From Datnioides undecimradiatus (lineage: Eukaryota; Chordata; Actinopteri; Lobotiformes; Datnioididae), in NCBI GenBank assembly GCA_008933995.1, contig WARS01000016.1, positions 14,472,608 to 14,536,607 of the forward strand: 64,000 bases of DNA, written 5' to 3'. Each line of letters opens with the position of its first letter. Within the stretch, counting starts at the first letter, position 1. A program made the translations under genes and the position numbers. Below, piece after piece: positions 1 to 32,814 of the stretch. The notes beneath the pieces are model-generated. The model had not been told where the DNA came from. It saw only the letters and a program-made list of their open reading frames with translations, and ran no database searches.

Positions 1-2850
1 AGAAATCCCCCCCATAACAACCTGTTTTAAATCTGAACCTATTTTTAACCGCTGCCACAGTTTCGGATAACCCCTGACGTTGTTAAAAAGGTTATGCTCG
101 ATGGAGGGGACCCAGAGAAGAGATATTAAGTATGTGAGTCCAAGCCAATTAACTTCTGCCCAGCTCATTTGATATTATAGGTAAAATCTGCTTTTTCTTT
201 GTTAAGCACAGGCAGGCTTATGTGCTCCAACATGTTAAAAAAAACTTCCTTGCAGACCTCATCTGACAGCAGTCCTGTCTGCACTTTCCCCCACAGAGAA
301 ATTTACCACAGTTACCTGCATGACATGACATGACTTGACATGATCTGCTCTGCACCCAGCTGATTCTTACCCAATAATAAATGATACATATTTTAACTTT
401 CAAACACATTATTTGGTTCAGGTTGTGTTATAGTACCTAAACAGTTTGTGTGTATCATTCAGGAAAAAAACAAAACAAACAAAAAAAAACCCTGACATAC
501 TAAAACCAATTTGAGGTCTGTGAGTTGATTTACCTGTCCTGAAGCCAGCAGCAGGAAGCTGCCTTATGTGAAGTGGTGTAACAACAGACTGTGCCCTGCA
601 GCTGTAAAAAATGAGCCAACAGGATGATGACTGGATGAAAAACACAATCACAGACTGGTTTGCACATTATCCAAAATACAGTACATATAAAGTGAATTTT
701 CAAACTAGCAGCTAAACTCATCTTCAAAGCCAACTACTCAGTGTCACTGCAGTGGTGAATGTATATAAAAGTTTTGCATCAATGTTATTCAGCCCAAAAG
801 GAAGAAAGGCCTGTGATTTGATGATGATATATTCCAAGAACAGAAATACTGGTACTTTAATACATTATAAAACTAACGAGATATAGTTGGACCTAAAGTG
901 GTTGAGCCTGCTCAGAAACTGAACTGTTTCAGGACTGGTTTGCATTTTTCAACAATGTCTGAGAACAGTGCTCACATATTTACATTTCCAGTGAACAGCT
1001 GACTAATTGACTGTATGCAGTTGGATAAAAAGAACCTGTTTATCTAGTTTTTGTGGACAAAATACTCTCTGAAGTTAACATGAGGCTTCAGGTGTCTGAG
1101 TGTGACAAATTATACTGGCATCTAACAGTATGATTTGATGATGATCTTTTTGGGGGTGGACAGTGTTTCCCAATTATGCATGTCTTTCTTTGTATGTTTT
1201 TTTTTCCTGTGGCAGAGGAACAAAAAACAGAAAGTGAGAGTTTCATAGTCAAAGGATTGAAACTTTGGAAGATACCTCTGTGATCTGAACTTTTAGTTTC
1301 TTTGCAACTACAAACAAGAAGGGATCCTCTTAGCTATATAACAAGTTTGTTTATATCCTCACCAACAATCTGTTACCTCTCTGAAACAAGAAACTACATT
1401 GTATTTAGGACTTAATCTGCTATAAGTTTTATTTCATTGCTTACACTGAGAAACAGCCATAACACACAGTGTGTGTAAACTCCTTATAATGCTGACAGTG
1501 TGTGTCCTTACTCTGGTTCATTCATGCTGCAACACGCTGCCCCAACATTTCTATCAGCCGATCTTTGATGTGTGACAGATTTGAGACAACAGGAGGGCTG
1601 TGGGCTCAGGGTAATGACAAGGTTTTGAAAAGAAACTTTACACCGCAGCAGAAGCACAACAATAGACCACGCCTTCCCCCACCTCTCTGCTCTGAAAGCC
1701 TCCTCTCTCTTTCTGGAAATCTTTTTCTCGTTCTCTCTCTGTCTCCTCACTCTGACCATATATGGTAGGAAATTAAATCAAGAGCTGATTGGTGGATAGG
1801 AGACAAAGTGGAGGTAGACACATCCCCTTTGGTAGGGGATATGTAACAATAATACATCTAAATCATATCTTTGCTTTTTACTTCAATTATATTTTATTGT
1901 TCTGTAAATAAAAGTTAGTCTTTAACTTGTTTTTGCAGAGAGAAATCAAGAAAACAAGCATAGAGACACACTGTGGGAGGTGATACTGCACTGTATTTAA
2001 TGACTTGTCCCTAAAACCCATTAAAACATAATTCTGAAAATATACATGTGTCTCAGTCTTACATGTTGATTTACCCTCTTTACATTTGTTACCCCTCTTC
2101 ACAACATCTGTTTCTTCCCTGGACACATCAGCAGTGCCACACCCCTGCTCCTGTTGCAGGTATTGATGGTGCTCTGAATTCCTAGACCATATGCTCACAG
2201 ACACACAGACACACACACACACATATTACACTACAATTATACTGCAATGTTACACTCTAAATACTCTAAGCTTTCTGACATATGCTCTTTTCACATCATA
2301 CCTGTATCAACATATAAACACTTAACTCCCTGTTTGTGTGTATATGTGTGTTTTAAGTGAAGTATTTTCAAAATATTGTAGAATAAAAGTACAGTTTTTT
2401 TTCCCTTAAATTTATTCTATTAAGTTTAATCAGTGAGCAGACATGCCATTCTGGAAAAAAGATCATACACACATTTCAGGCTAGTTTCTAGATATACCTA
2501 AAAGTAAGTACTTGTGGGCTACATTCAGATGTTTACTCATCACAGCCTTAACCTTTTTTTCCCCACTTTTCCCCCAAGTCTATAAAATGTCAGAAAATAC
2601 TATGAACAATGTCCATTACAAGTGAGACTTAAAAGCTGTGATTTTGTTCAAATATATTTTATCTAAAAATATAAAAACAGATAAAATATCAAATCTGCAT
2701 TAAATATTTTTTATTGGTGAATTGCTTAAGTCGTTCATCCAATAAAATATGTTGTTGATTAATTTTGTTTACTGAACTTCGACAAGCTGTTTATTTAAGC
2801 GTCTGTTTTTTGATGCAGTGGCACGTATTTATTTTCTTGTGGAGCTCTTG
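1..2850. other. Upstream non-coding region
   Basis: No supported gene is seen on either strand; the open frames are short and lack family similarity. The stretch is AT-rich with short CA runs (around 2200-2222). It holds one perfect CArg-type motif (listed separately) about 1.1 kb upstream of the GC-rich promoter of the myosin gene, so it is best read as intergenic or distal regulatory DNA. Confidence 0.6.
1756..1765. promoter_or_regulatory. CArG box (putative SRF site)
   Basis: The sequence CCATATATGG fits the serum response factor consensus CC(A/T)6GG perfectly and is palindromic. It follows a long pyrimidine-rich tract (about 1670-1750), and an inverted CCAAT motif (ATTGG) lies about 20 bases downstream. 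SRF controls many actin-cytoskeleton genes, so a role for the myosin gene starting about 1.1 kb downstream is plausible. This is inference from motif and position only. Confidence 0.4.
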
Positions 2851-2867
2851 AACGCAGCATAGACCGC

Positions 2868-2884
2868 GGGGGAGGGGCGGGGCG
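2868..2884 (+). promoter_or_regulatory. GC-box promoter of the myosin gene
   Basis: A G-rich tract containing GGGGCGGGGC (Sp1/KLF type) sits just before a GC-rich stretch ending in a good splice donor. No TATA box is visible at the expected distance. A TATA-less GC-box promoter with a non-coding first exon is the usual layout of vertebrate non-muscle myosin II genes. Confidence 0.55.
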
Positions 2885-2929
2885 TTTATCTTACCTGCGA
2901 AAACTAAAAGTGGGTGGATTAAAGGTGCA

Positions 2930-3137
2930 GACTGTCTGTCCTCGCCGAGCCACTTCTGAGCAGCTGGACCGCATGACAAAGCGGAGAGACGCGACTGAAG
3001 ACGAACGACAGAGACGAGGCTTTTCCTCAGCAGCTGCTCGCTTTTGTGAGGTGCCGTCGAGCAGGACACCTCTGCTGCAAACACGGACATAGAAAGACGA
3101 GCCGAGCTCACCTACAGTGCCTGCAGCTGAAAACCAG
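2930..3137 (+). other. myh9: Non-coding first exon (5' UTR) of myh9-like gene
   Basis: This GC-rich block downstream of the GC box ends in CCAG followed by GTGGGT, a good splice donor. It lacks a long open frame consistent with myosin, and the start codon lies in the next exon at 7692. The transcription start is not visible; the 5' boundary is estimated. Confidence 0.5.
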
Positions 3138-6100
3138 GTGGGTTCAAGTTTTCCTTTCTGTAGGCGGAGAGGACTGGCTGGCGGTGTTTCCTGTGTCTGC
3201 AGCAGGTGGGACTCACCACGAGCTGCTGCATACGTTTCTAATAGACCGTTTTAGTTAAAGAGAGACATGCATGAACCAATTTGATATCCTGGCCAGGTGT
3301 CCTCATCAGGGGACACAGAGGGGCCATTAAAACCTGCGTGTCTCAATAATCAGTATTTCTACCAATATTGATTTATCTACATCATATAAACCAATAGTAG
3401 TCTGTCTGAGTCAAGAGTGCTTGATGAGGATGACGGCTAAAACCCCACTGAGTGCCTTCTCTTTATGATGACATATAACAACCAGTTGAACATCAGCTAG
3501 TTCTGTTTTCATTAGGACTGAAAAATGTAGCCTGTATAAAGATTGATTTAAAATCTACACGTTAATGCACTCTGTTCTGTCGATTAAAAGTTAAATACAT
3601 GTGCTGTAGTTTAACTGCAGAAGTGCAACTTAAATCTCTAAGCACGGCTGCACGTTTGTCTTTTTTTTTCCACCAGGAAATGATAATGATATATGCACAG
3701 TGACAACAGCAGAATAAGAGTACAGGAACAACAGGCCCGCACAGTGCTGTGAACATACACATTTTCATATTCCTTGTTTAGACATAAGCTTATATTGGAT
3801 ATATTTACTTAGTTTGCATCCTGCAGCGTGGTTTGTCTGTCTGGTTTGTCAGGTGGTTTGCATGAGATGATCTTTTTTCTCTTTAAAACAAACTGCACCC
3901 ACCCTACTGCTGCTGTGTCTACCGTCCAGATATAAAATTGCCATGCAATCACAAAAGAGTATTTGGCTTTGTAGTAATGTGTGAGGACTTGTCTGACAAA
4001 CTTTCACAGTGATTTTTATTTTTTTTTTTTTTGAAGTTTGTTTCAGCTGAGGCACAGTTTGATTCTCGACTTGTGAAAATAGTTTGCTGATCAAACTCTA
4101 GTCTTCCTCTTTTTGTTTAGTCCAGAAATGAAATGTTGCTGCCTCATCTGGAGTGAATAAAGTCATTTATTGTCTACTAATCAGCTTTTATCCATAAAGA
4201 GAAACACCTGCATCTTTTTACAGTTATATGCAAAATTTTCTCCCCAGTTTTCCACATCTCCAGCAAACCTTAAGAGCAGCTATGTGTCCGTCCTGCATCA
4301 CCCCAAAAGCCTCGGTATTTAAGAAATAAAACATTTTCTTCTTCACTGATCCCTTACTTTGACTCGTCCCACATGTCACAACATTACATATCTTCTCAGT
4401 CCCTCACCCCACCAGCCTTGAATCAGCAGCGGGGCTGCAGATGGCAGGGCTTGTGTCCTTTCTGTTAGGTAAGAGCCACGCAAGACCGGATAAAGAGGGG
4501 GATTGACAGGCAGCCAAGAACAGGGGATGCTGTTGAAAACGTGCTTGATAAGACAGAAGAACACCAGAGACTCAGATTAAACAGGTCCACACAGACAATA
4601 GGAATGCATCTGCGGTGAAAAAAAGGCTTATAAGGTTAACAAGGTGAGGGGATTCTGTTTCCTGGCATGGTTAGTTAAAGTTTATATGAAATTCTTATGG
4701 GGCCCTGTCCAGTCAGACTTTGTGTTATGTCTGCAGCAGAGGTTTGGGTCATGTCTTTTTGTTCTACAATGACAAGAATGGGTAGAGAAGAGAGGACATG
4801 GAGACTGAAGTAATTCATCTTGTCTCTTTAGAACCACAGTGTGTCAAAATATGCAGAGGCACAGTTTGTGCAACTTCCTGAGGAAGTTAGCCCATGGATG
4901 GCTTTAACAGTGAAGCCACATGCAAATGTCACAAGTTTTCGTTTTAAGGAATTTGTGGTGACAATTATTGATATGATCATTCCTTTAGTAGTAGTCATTG
5001 TTAATACGTGATGCTCTTAGTTGTCTCTGCCTTCTCGGAATGCTGCAACTTTGCACCGTTTGCATGACTTTAGCACAACATGATAAAACCAGAGGAAATA
5101 TTTCTGTTCCGCTTCCTCCCCCACTGATCTTCAAGAGTCTGAGCACATAATGAACTTAAGAGGGACACAGATGACACCTTGTGCGCTGATCCCTTTATCC
5201 CTTGCTTTATAAACACACACACACACACACACAGTGTCTTTTATCTCTCTTCACAAACACACACTCTCTGCTGTGTTTTTTAATCATACATCCTCAACCT
5301 TCTTCTTAACAAACATTCATATGTAAACATTTTGTGTATATATGTTTCATGTTGAAACAACAGCTGTTGAGGTGATAAACTGCATGTACATATGTAGATA
5401 TTGTTTACTGTGACACTACCAGCTACACTACCACTACTTTAGAATATTATTTAGTTGGTTCATTATATTTTCATTAGCTCATTGAATCAACATGTAACAA
5501 AGACATTTTCTTTGTCTACAGGGTCCAAGTTAAATAAGGCTAGTAGGATCCATCATCTTCATAGAAAAAAAGTGTTAGTTGTTAGCCTCCAATTGCTTGA
5601 AACAATTAAAATCCTTAATCTCTAACTAGCTATTTTCTCATTAGAAATCAAGCTGCTTCTTTGTTTTTTTAATATTCTCTCTTCCTTCTCCATGTTTCTC
5701 CAACAATACACAGTGATTTGTAGGAGCCTCTTGAAAACGACATGATACATCCAAAGGGCATTAAATTTTTCCCAATGTGGCACTGAGTCTTTCTCAAGGG
5801 TGTGGCTGGGGAATAATGACATTTCTATCTCTGCCCAGACTTGCTCCCAACATTCCTTCCTGCCTCTCTGCCTGCAAAGCATCGTCCCAACATTTTCCCG
5901 GGACTTTTACATAACTTGCACTACCAAAGGTTCCCAATGCACATTCTCACCATCCTAAAGCAGAATGTATGTAATGACCTAACATTCATTACCTGTGATG
6001 GAAATTGCAGCTCTAAGGAGAAGGGTTGTGGGTAATAAGGAGAAGGAGTTGGGAATTTGTGGAATTCTGTGTAATGAGCTGGTGAGGAAGGAATGTGTGT

Positions 6101-7686
6101 CAGATCGGGAATAAAGAATGGAGCTGTACTGTAGCTCAGGGAAAAAGTGACTAATTCTTTTGTCTGACTGTGTTGAGCCTAAGGTCACGAATACACTGGC
6201 AAGAAATTCAAACATGCTGTGAAGTTTTATGGAATATTTTCTCTGTTCACAAAATAACACTTGGATTGTTACAGTGAGTTTTTACCTCCGTCTTACCTTT
6301 TTTCTCCACACTTGTGTGTTTTTGAAAAGCCTTAGTGCACAGATAGGTATATAGGTCATAGAGTAACGTGGAGGTATACTCATAATAACACACACTGAAA
6401 CAACATGAAACAACAGCTGTTGAGATGATGATGTGCCTGGTCTTGTAGCTCATGTTACCATCACTGCAGTAAATTTTCAACGCCTTTTTTTTGTGTCGAG
6501 TTCACATGACACCTCAGTTAAATACTGAGGTGAAAAGTGTTGAAGCTAAAACTCATCATATAAACCCAACAGACTTAATGTCACACAGCATGAGTGAGGT
6601 TTTAATGACAAGCAGTAATGACAGGATTCAATTATCAGGACATGCAAATGGCACTTTTGTACAATGTTGTATGTTACTCTGAAGATGGTTTTAATGTTTC
6701 GTGTCCCTTCTCAGAAAACAAATGTTGTTAACCAGCACGCGCAGGGCACAAGGACAGCAGATATCTTTGAATATTGGTTACTCTGATTCCTCTACTGATC
6801 GATGTGTTTTGCATTATACTTACCTTCCTTTAACTGTGAGAGGAGTGAAATTGCAGGAAGTTATGCCACAGAAGAGTGATGGCATGCAACAAATGATGTC
6901 AGTGTCTTAAACCTCCCAGGACACCCCAATTTTAATCTAAAGCTTGATCTACATTAAAGTACACATAGTAATAGGCAATGACTGACAGGTGGTATGAAAG
7001 GTTTTTGGGTTTTGTTTTTTTTTTTGCAACCATGAAAAAAAGTTATGACCATTTGAATTCATGAGAATGTTTCTTTTGGGTTCATTACCATCAAATTTTG
7101 TAGGATCAGTTTGAATTCATAATTTAACCCAAAGGCAGTTTATGGTGAGGTTTGTTAGCTACACCCACAAGAATTTAGCGACAGAAAATTTGTGGCAAAA
7201 TATTAAAGAGTATCAAAAACGAGTAAACTTGATTTTGGTTAATTGAAATACATGACGTTCTAAATTTTGGTGCTGGGATATCAATAAACTTTCATTTGGT
7301 CTTGTTTTTAACAATGATTTTAACTGTTAAGTGTTTTCTGAGTTTTGGTAATCAGTGTTGGATAATTTTGATGGGAGCACTGAACCTTTTGAATGTTTGA
7401 ACTTGACACGAGATAGATTTATTGGTATGAAGTAGTGGAAAAATGGGTGTACCAAGGATCCAAAAAACTCTCAATCACAAATGTGTTTGGTATAAAGATA
7501 CTGATTGGCTGAAGATATTACTTTCTTTCTCACCAACATCTTGCTAAATGACTGTGAAAACATAATCTTCCACGTAAAGACATTTCTGTTGTTCACAAGG
7601 GATAGTTGAATCCAAATTAAAATAAAAATCAAAGCCACAAAGTGGCTTCATATTTGTCTAAAAAGCTCTCCTGTTCTGTCCCAAAG
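3138..7686 (+). other. Intron 1 of myh9-like gene
   Basis: About 4.5 kb between the GTGGGT donor and the pyrimidine-rich acceptor ending in AAAG just before the initiator codon. It contains a (CA)n microsatellite at about 5212-5233. No other gene is supported; short open frames on both strands have no recognisable family. Confidence 0.5.
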
Positions 7687-7691
7687 CTACC

Positions 7692-28171
<20,480 letters not shown>

Positions 28172-29115
28172 ACAGATGAAAGCCAAGAGGGAGATATGAA
28201 AATGACTGCAGTCAAAATACAGATATAGTAAAACTTTAGCCATGCAAGCTATTAAGACTTCTTTTGAGCTGAGGACAATCATCTAATAGCCTTACTGTTA
28301 CTTTCCATATAGCACATTTTATATTTCACCAAATAATCGTATTCATCTTAGTGATATATGAGTGGTGTTTTTCTACCAAGGCTTTACACGTGCTTTTGGT
28401 CTATATTTTTCATGGTCTATTTTTCTACTTGGGTATATTATATCATGAAATATTCTTCTTGTATCAAGCCATTACAATTGCATTTTATTTGTTCTTGAGG
28501 TATATGTGCTGTTTCATTTACTGGGGAAAAACACTGGACATTTTATGCTTGTTTTGCACACAAATATGGGTCTTTTGGGATTTTTAATGCAGTTACAAAC
28601 TGGTACACTTTTGCAAGTGTCAGTATAAATCTTTTGGTGTGTTACGGTATGGTTTTCCTCTCACTGTGGTATTCTTCCTTGTCATTACCTCAACCAATTT
28701 TGCACAATGCCAACACAGATGAAACAGACACAAGAGTGGAAATTGTTCCAGTTGTCAGAGTGGTGCAGACAACATGCAGCATTGTTGTTGAAAATGTTAT
28801 ACAATTTTGTGTGTTCACCTGTGATTGCTTGGTTGATGTATCATTTCTCACTAGTTTTACACTTAATTGATTGTTGGTGGTGGGTCATCCTGTAGTAGTT
28901 CTCACTGTACTACGTTTTGTGCTATGCTTTGCACAGCAAAGGGTATTTCTCTTGGCACGTTTGCCTCTAAATGTTTTGCCAGAGTTAAATCCTGCATATT
29001 TTAGATTAGGTACAATAAACTGTATTATCAGACCTATGTCATTTGATGCCAATACTTGAAGGCTATTCTATATTTTATCAAATGCCTTAAAGCAATAAAT
29101 TGACAACCTATGAAA
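28172..29115 (+). terminator. myh9: 3' UTR and poly(A) signals of myh9-like gene
   Basis: AT-rich sequence after the TGA at 28169-28171, without coding similarity. Canonical AATAAA hexamers occur at 29014-29019 and 29094-29099; the latter is followed by a TG/T-rich stretch (CGTGTTTGAG), so cleavage near 29115 is likely. The first histone relic begins about 400 bp further on. Confidence 0.6.
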
Positions 29116-29224
29116 TGCATCGACTTCCTCGTGTTTGAGTTCACACAATGTTTAAAGGTTGTGGGATAGGATAGTCATATATTATCACCCATACTTATCA
29201 TCTGAAAACTACGGAAGCGTAGAG

Positions 29225-29420
29225 CTGCAACACATTAACAAAAATACTAGTACCACGTTATATCATAATTTCATGTTATAACGCGATACGTTTCATGTTT
29301 TAACGTGAACCGCTGCACGTTATTACGTGATAAATTAGTGAAACTCCTGCTTGAATGAGAAAACCGCGGAGAATGAATAAATGTGTCATTTGGCAGACGC
29401 TTTTATTCAAAGCGATTGAC
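29225..29420. repeat. A/T-rich palindromic repeat and dispersed repeat fragment
   Basis: 29248-29335 contains several overlapping versions of an ACGTTATAACGTGA-like palindromic motif. 29385-29420 contains CATTTGGCAGACGCTTTTAT, resembling a dispersed repeat frequent in teleosts. No gene is supported in the gap between the myosin 3' end and the first histone relic. Confidence 0.35.
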
Positions 29421-29501
29421 GTAACTCTTGAATAATTCACCAACAGCCAACAAAGAAGCGTTTGAGCTGAAGTAGGTGCTCTTTTGTGTTTGTAGTGAGC
29501 T

Positions 29502-29517
29502 GGCTCTTAAAAGAGCC
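29502..29517 (-). terminator. Histone 3' stem-loop
   Basis: On the minus strand this is GGCTCTTTTAAGAGCC, the SLBP-binding hairpin of replication-dependent histone mRNAs (6-bp stem, 4-nt loop). It lies about 30 nt past the stop of the H3 remnant, so the 3' end of that copy is intact although the 5' part is lost. Confidence 0.85.
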
Positions 29518-29545
29518 GTTGTGTTTCGTGGAACAGCTGCACAGT

Positions 29546-29752
<207 letters not shown>

Positions 29753-29922
29753 TTATTGGTGTGTAATTTTGGTTCTCAGTAGGTGCATTTACTTGTATCG
29801 TCAACAGGCTCCCTCATCCCTAGTCACGACAAATCTGTCCTATTGATGATAATAAAAAAAATATATCTGTTGTGAGCACTAACGCAATAATGAGGAAGAT
29901 GTTCTTCAAAAATAATGTGGGT

Positions 29923-29939
29923 GGCTCTTTCAAAGAGCC
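29923..29939 (-). terminator. Altered histone stem-loop behind the deleted H1
   Basis: The minus strand reads GGCTCTTTGAAAGAGCC, 17 nt, where the usual form is 16 nt with a TTTA loop. The arms still pair but the tetraloop is lost, so SLBP recognition would probably be impaired. The following CCCACATTATT matches the region behind the intact H1 genes. Confidence 0.7.
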
Positions 29940-29974
29940 TTTTATCGAGACATTTAATGTCGAGTGATGAGATC

Positions 29975-30443
29975 TCACTTCTTGAGTGCTGCCTTCTTGG
30001 CTTTGGGCTTGGCAGTCTTCTTAGCGGAAGCTTTCTTGGCTGCGGGGGCCTTCTTGGCCACTTTCTTGGGGCTCTTGGAGGCCTTCTTTGGGCTCTTGGC
30101 TGCTTTCTTGGTCGCTGCCGCGGGTTTCTTGGCCTTCTTATGGGATTTCTTCGCAGATGCAGGTTTCTTGGCCGCTGCGGGTTTCTTTGCAGCGGGATTC
30201 TTGACTTTAGCAGCAGCTTTCTTTACGGGCTTTTTGGCTTTGGGCTCAGTCGCCTTCTTGTTCATCTTGAACGATCCGGACGCCCCGACCCCCTTGGTCT
30301 GAATCAGGGTCCCCTTGGCCACCAGGTTCTTGATGGCGGTCTTGACGCGGGCCTTGTTCTTCTCCATATCGTAGCCTCCGGCAGCCAGAGCCTTCTTAGC
30401 GGCTTTAGCCGGGGTGGCGGCCGGCGGCTGGAGCAACTACCAT
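29975..30443 (-). pseudogene. Linker histone H1, internally deleted copy
   Basis: From the AlaLeuAlaAlaGlyGlyTyr motif to the end this matches intact H1 (second half of the globular domain, then a Lys/Ala/Pro-rich tail with SPKK motifs). The first half of the winged-helix domain (the [10 protein letters not shown] region and about 35 residues) is missing. The join lies where two copies of AAGAAGGCT occur in intact H1, suggesting deletion between short direct repeats. The initiator ATG (30441-30443) is followed by a frameshift reaching TAA. The stop is at 29975-29977. Its AC box is mutated and its stem-loop altered. It is very likely non-functional. Confidence 0.85.
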
Positions 30444-30940
30444 TTTCTCTTCAAATCTTCGTCTCAAAAGAATACTATTTACCCACAAAGAATCTGACCG
30501 GACTGGGCAAGAAGCTGAACTGCAACACACCATGAACCGTGGAAGACTCGCTCAGCTCGTGTGTCTCCTCCGTGCGGTCTGAATACCGTGTCACTTGGGT
30601 TTTCTCTTCACCGATAAAACCCTCTAAGCCTAAACAAGACCGACAGACTGAGCTGACAGTAGGGGCAGCGGACGCATTCTCTTCCTGACTCAAGTCATAT
30701 AAAAGCTCTGATGCTGTCTGCATTTTGGAAGTCTCCAGACGGCACATATTCATCGCCGTTGCCAGTACACTCAGCGACACTCCTCTTCATTTCTCTCCTA
30801 AAGTGGTTTAAGTGTTTCAGAACTTCGTAAAGAATCGATTTACAACTGTTCAACACAGCCAGAGCTTCAACACCAAAATCATCCATCAGTGATGATAATT
30901 TATAATAAATTGAGATTTCATTTGGTGGCAACAAACACAA
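30444..30940 (-). promoter_or_regulatory. H1 promoter module with mutated AC box
   Basis: About 450 bp upstream of the deleted H1 is homologous to the flanks of the other three H1 genes. In those, the H1-specific AC box is AAACACA. Here the minus strand reads AAACCCA (30596-30602), one substitution in the core. Short open frames crossing this stretch come from the duplicated promoter, not genes. Confidence 0.7.
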
Positions 30941-30944
30941 TGTG

Positions 30945-31630
30945 ATGATGACCGAGGCTACGGTACCAGACTCTTATCAAAGCTGCAATTATAGACTGAC
31001 ATGTGAAGTCTAATTTTGTGGCAAATAGACTATATAATAGTTATTATTATAATAAAGACAGTAATAATATTATATATAATAGTTTTACCAATGAACAAAA
31101 CATTTTAAATATTATGTATTCGCAGTAAAGGACATTTTGGCTGTTTGGTACCAAAAAACACCAAAAAACACCATGGACAGCTTCCTCATCTTTTTCATCA
31201 ACATGACACAATGTTGTCACTTTTTGATTAATGACTGAAGAGGATTAAAGTTTTCATCCTGACTTTTAGTATTTTTGTATATCTACAGACTTCAGACTCG
31301 TGTAAGGATGGACACGAGTGGACATCCATTCAAGGATGGACATCCATTCAAATGGATTCATTGATGGAATGATTTGGTCACCTGTCAATCTTGAGGTTTC
31401 TATTGTAAATGTATTGAACTTATTAAAAGCACCTGTATGAAACTAAATTCCCTGTTTTGATAACTTATTATTATACTTTAGTTGGTTATATACTATTAGT
31501 ATACATGCACTCACTCATTTTGGTAGTAAATATTTTGAGCCTTATCTACGGTTTAGTCTAAATAGGTTGAAAGTTTTTCCTTGCTTATTTGCATAATGAT
31601 GCCGTTGTGTTAACGCAACAAGTATCGACA
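30945..31630. other. Non-coding spacer
   Basis: AT-rich, with no gene. 31305-31375 holds a short imperfect tandem duplication around GGATGGACATCCATTCAA. Nothing else is supported. Confidence 0.5.
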
Positions 31631-31639
31631 ATTGAATAG

Positions 31640-32812
31640 AACAGAAATTCTTTATTAAATGAATTTTGTTGTTACAGCAAAAACAATAACATAAAATGTA
31701 ACAAAAGATAAAACACAATAAATATGATAAAATATACAACTCAAAGATGTAGAACTAAAATATGTACATAAATACATATAAGTGAACAAGATGTGCTAAA
31801 GTGAATAATGTGCAGGCAAAAAAACCCCCAAATAAACAAAAAACCAACAAATAAAACAGCGGATGTGAACAGACAGTGGTAATAGATTTAGATGTGTGTT
31901 CACTTGTCACACAGTGGTGCTGGCATCCCTGGCACTGACAGTAGAGGACACTGATTACCACAGACTGGTAGATGATCATCTTGCTGCAGGCACTGAAGGA
32001 TCTGAGCATCCTCAGGAAGTAAAGTCTGCTCGTCCCCTTCTTAAAAACAGCGTCAGTGTTGGTACTACAGTCCAGTCTGCTGTTCAAGTGAACATCCAAG
32101 TACCTGTATTGGAGAAATTGAAGAACATGACTCTCACAGTGCCACAGCTACCATCCAGGGGGTAGTGAGCATGCTGCAGCAGATAGGTGACAGCGTCATC
32201 CACACCAATATGGGGTGGTAGGCAAGTGGGTCTAATGCTGGTTTTACCAGTGGTCCAAGGTGGGCCAAAACCAGTCTCTCCAATACCTTCATGACATGTT
32301 AGGTAAGGGCAACTGGTCTGAAGACCAGATGCGCTGGCCCTCTTAGGAACCAGTCTACGCATGATTTTCCACAACACCAGTATCCTTTCCTGCAGCAGAG
32401 TCAAGTTGAAGATACGTTGCAGGACACCATACAGCTGAGCAACACAGGCCTTCAGGACCCTGTGGTTGATGCCATCAGGGCCTGCAGCCTTGGACTGTTG
32501 GAGTCTCTCCAGCTGTCTCCTCACCTGGCTCACATTTACAGTCATGTGGGGGAGTGTGGTCATCTGTGTAGAGGGGAAGATTGGGGGGTCAGCATCTAGG
32601 GTGGTCAGCAGTGTTGGGGATGAGGGCATGGGTTTTGGTGGTGTCTGAGAGGGTGTGAAGAGGGCTGATCCTATGTGGGAGGGCCCAGCAGGGGGTTCTG
32701 TGTTGAACCTGTTAAAAAACATATTCAGCTTGTTGGCTCTGTCCAGCCCACTCCCGAGCTGATGATATTTCATGTTGAAGGCTGTTATCAGCCCCTCCAC
32801 AGATTCCTAGTG
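31640..32812 (-). mobile_element. LINE (CR1/L2/Rex-like) reverse transcriptase remnant
   Basis: A minus-strand frame of about 238 codons (32800 down to 32084) includes the RT finger-region motif KAAGPDGI and, further on, GVDDAVTYLL and VRVMFFNFS. It is followed in another frame (32099 down to about 31890) by a stretch like the LINE RT C-terminus (LDCSTNTDAVFKKG, LRSFSACS). The YxDD catalytic region and endonuclease are absent or unrecognisable, so it is a dead 5'-truncated copy with an internal deletion. The AT-rich 3' end lies near 31640. Confidence 0.75.
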
Positions 32813-32814
32813 TT

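Noticed and set aside
30475-30940. Two overlapping minus-strand frames of 81-101 codons upstream of the deleted H1
   Set aside because: They are translations of the duplicated H1 promoter module; homologous stretches at the other H1 genes do not keep the frames.
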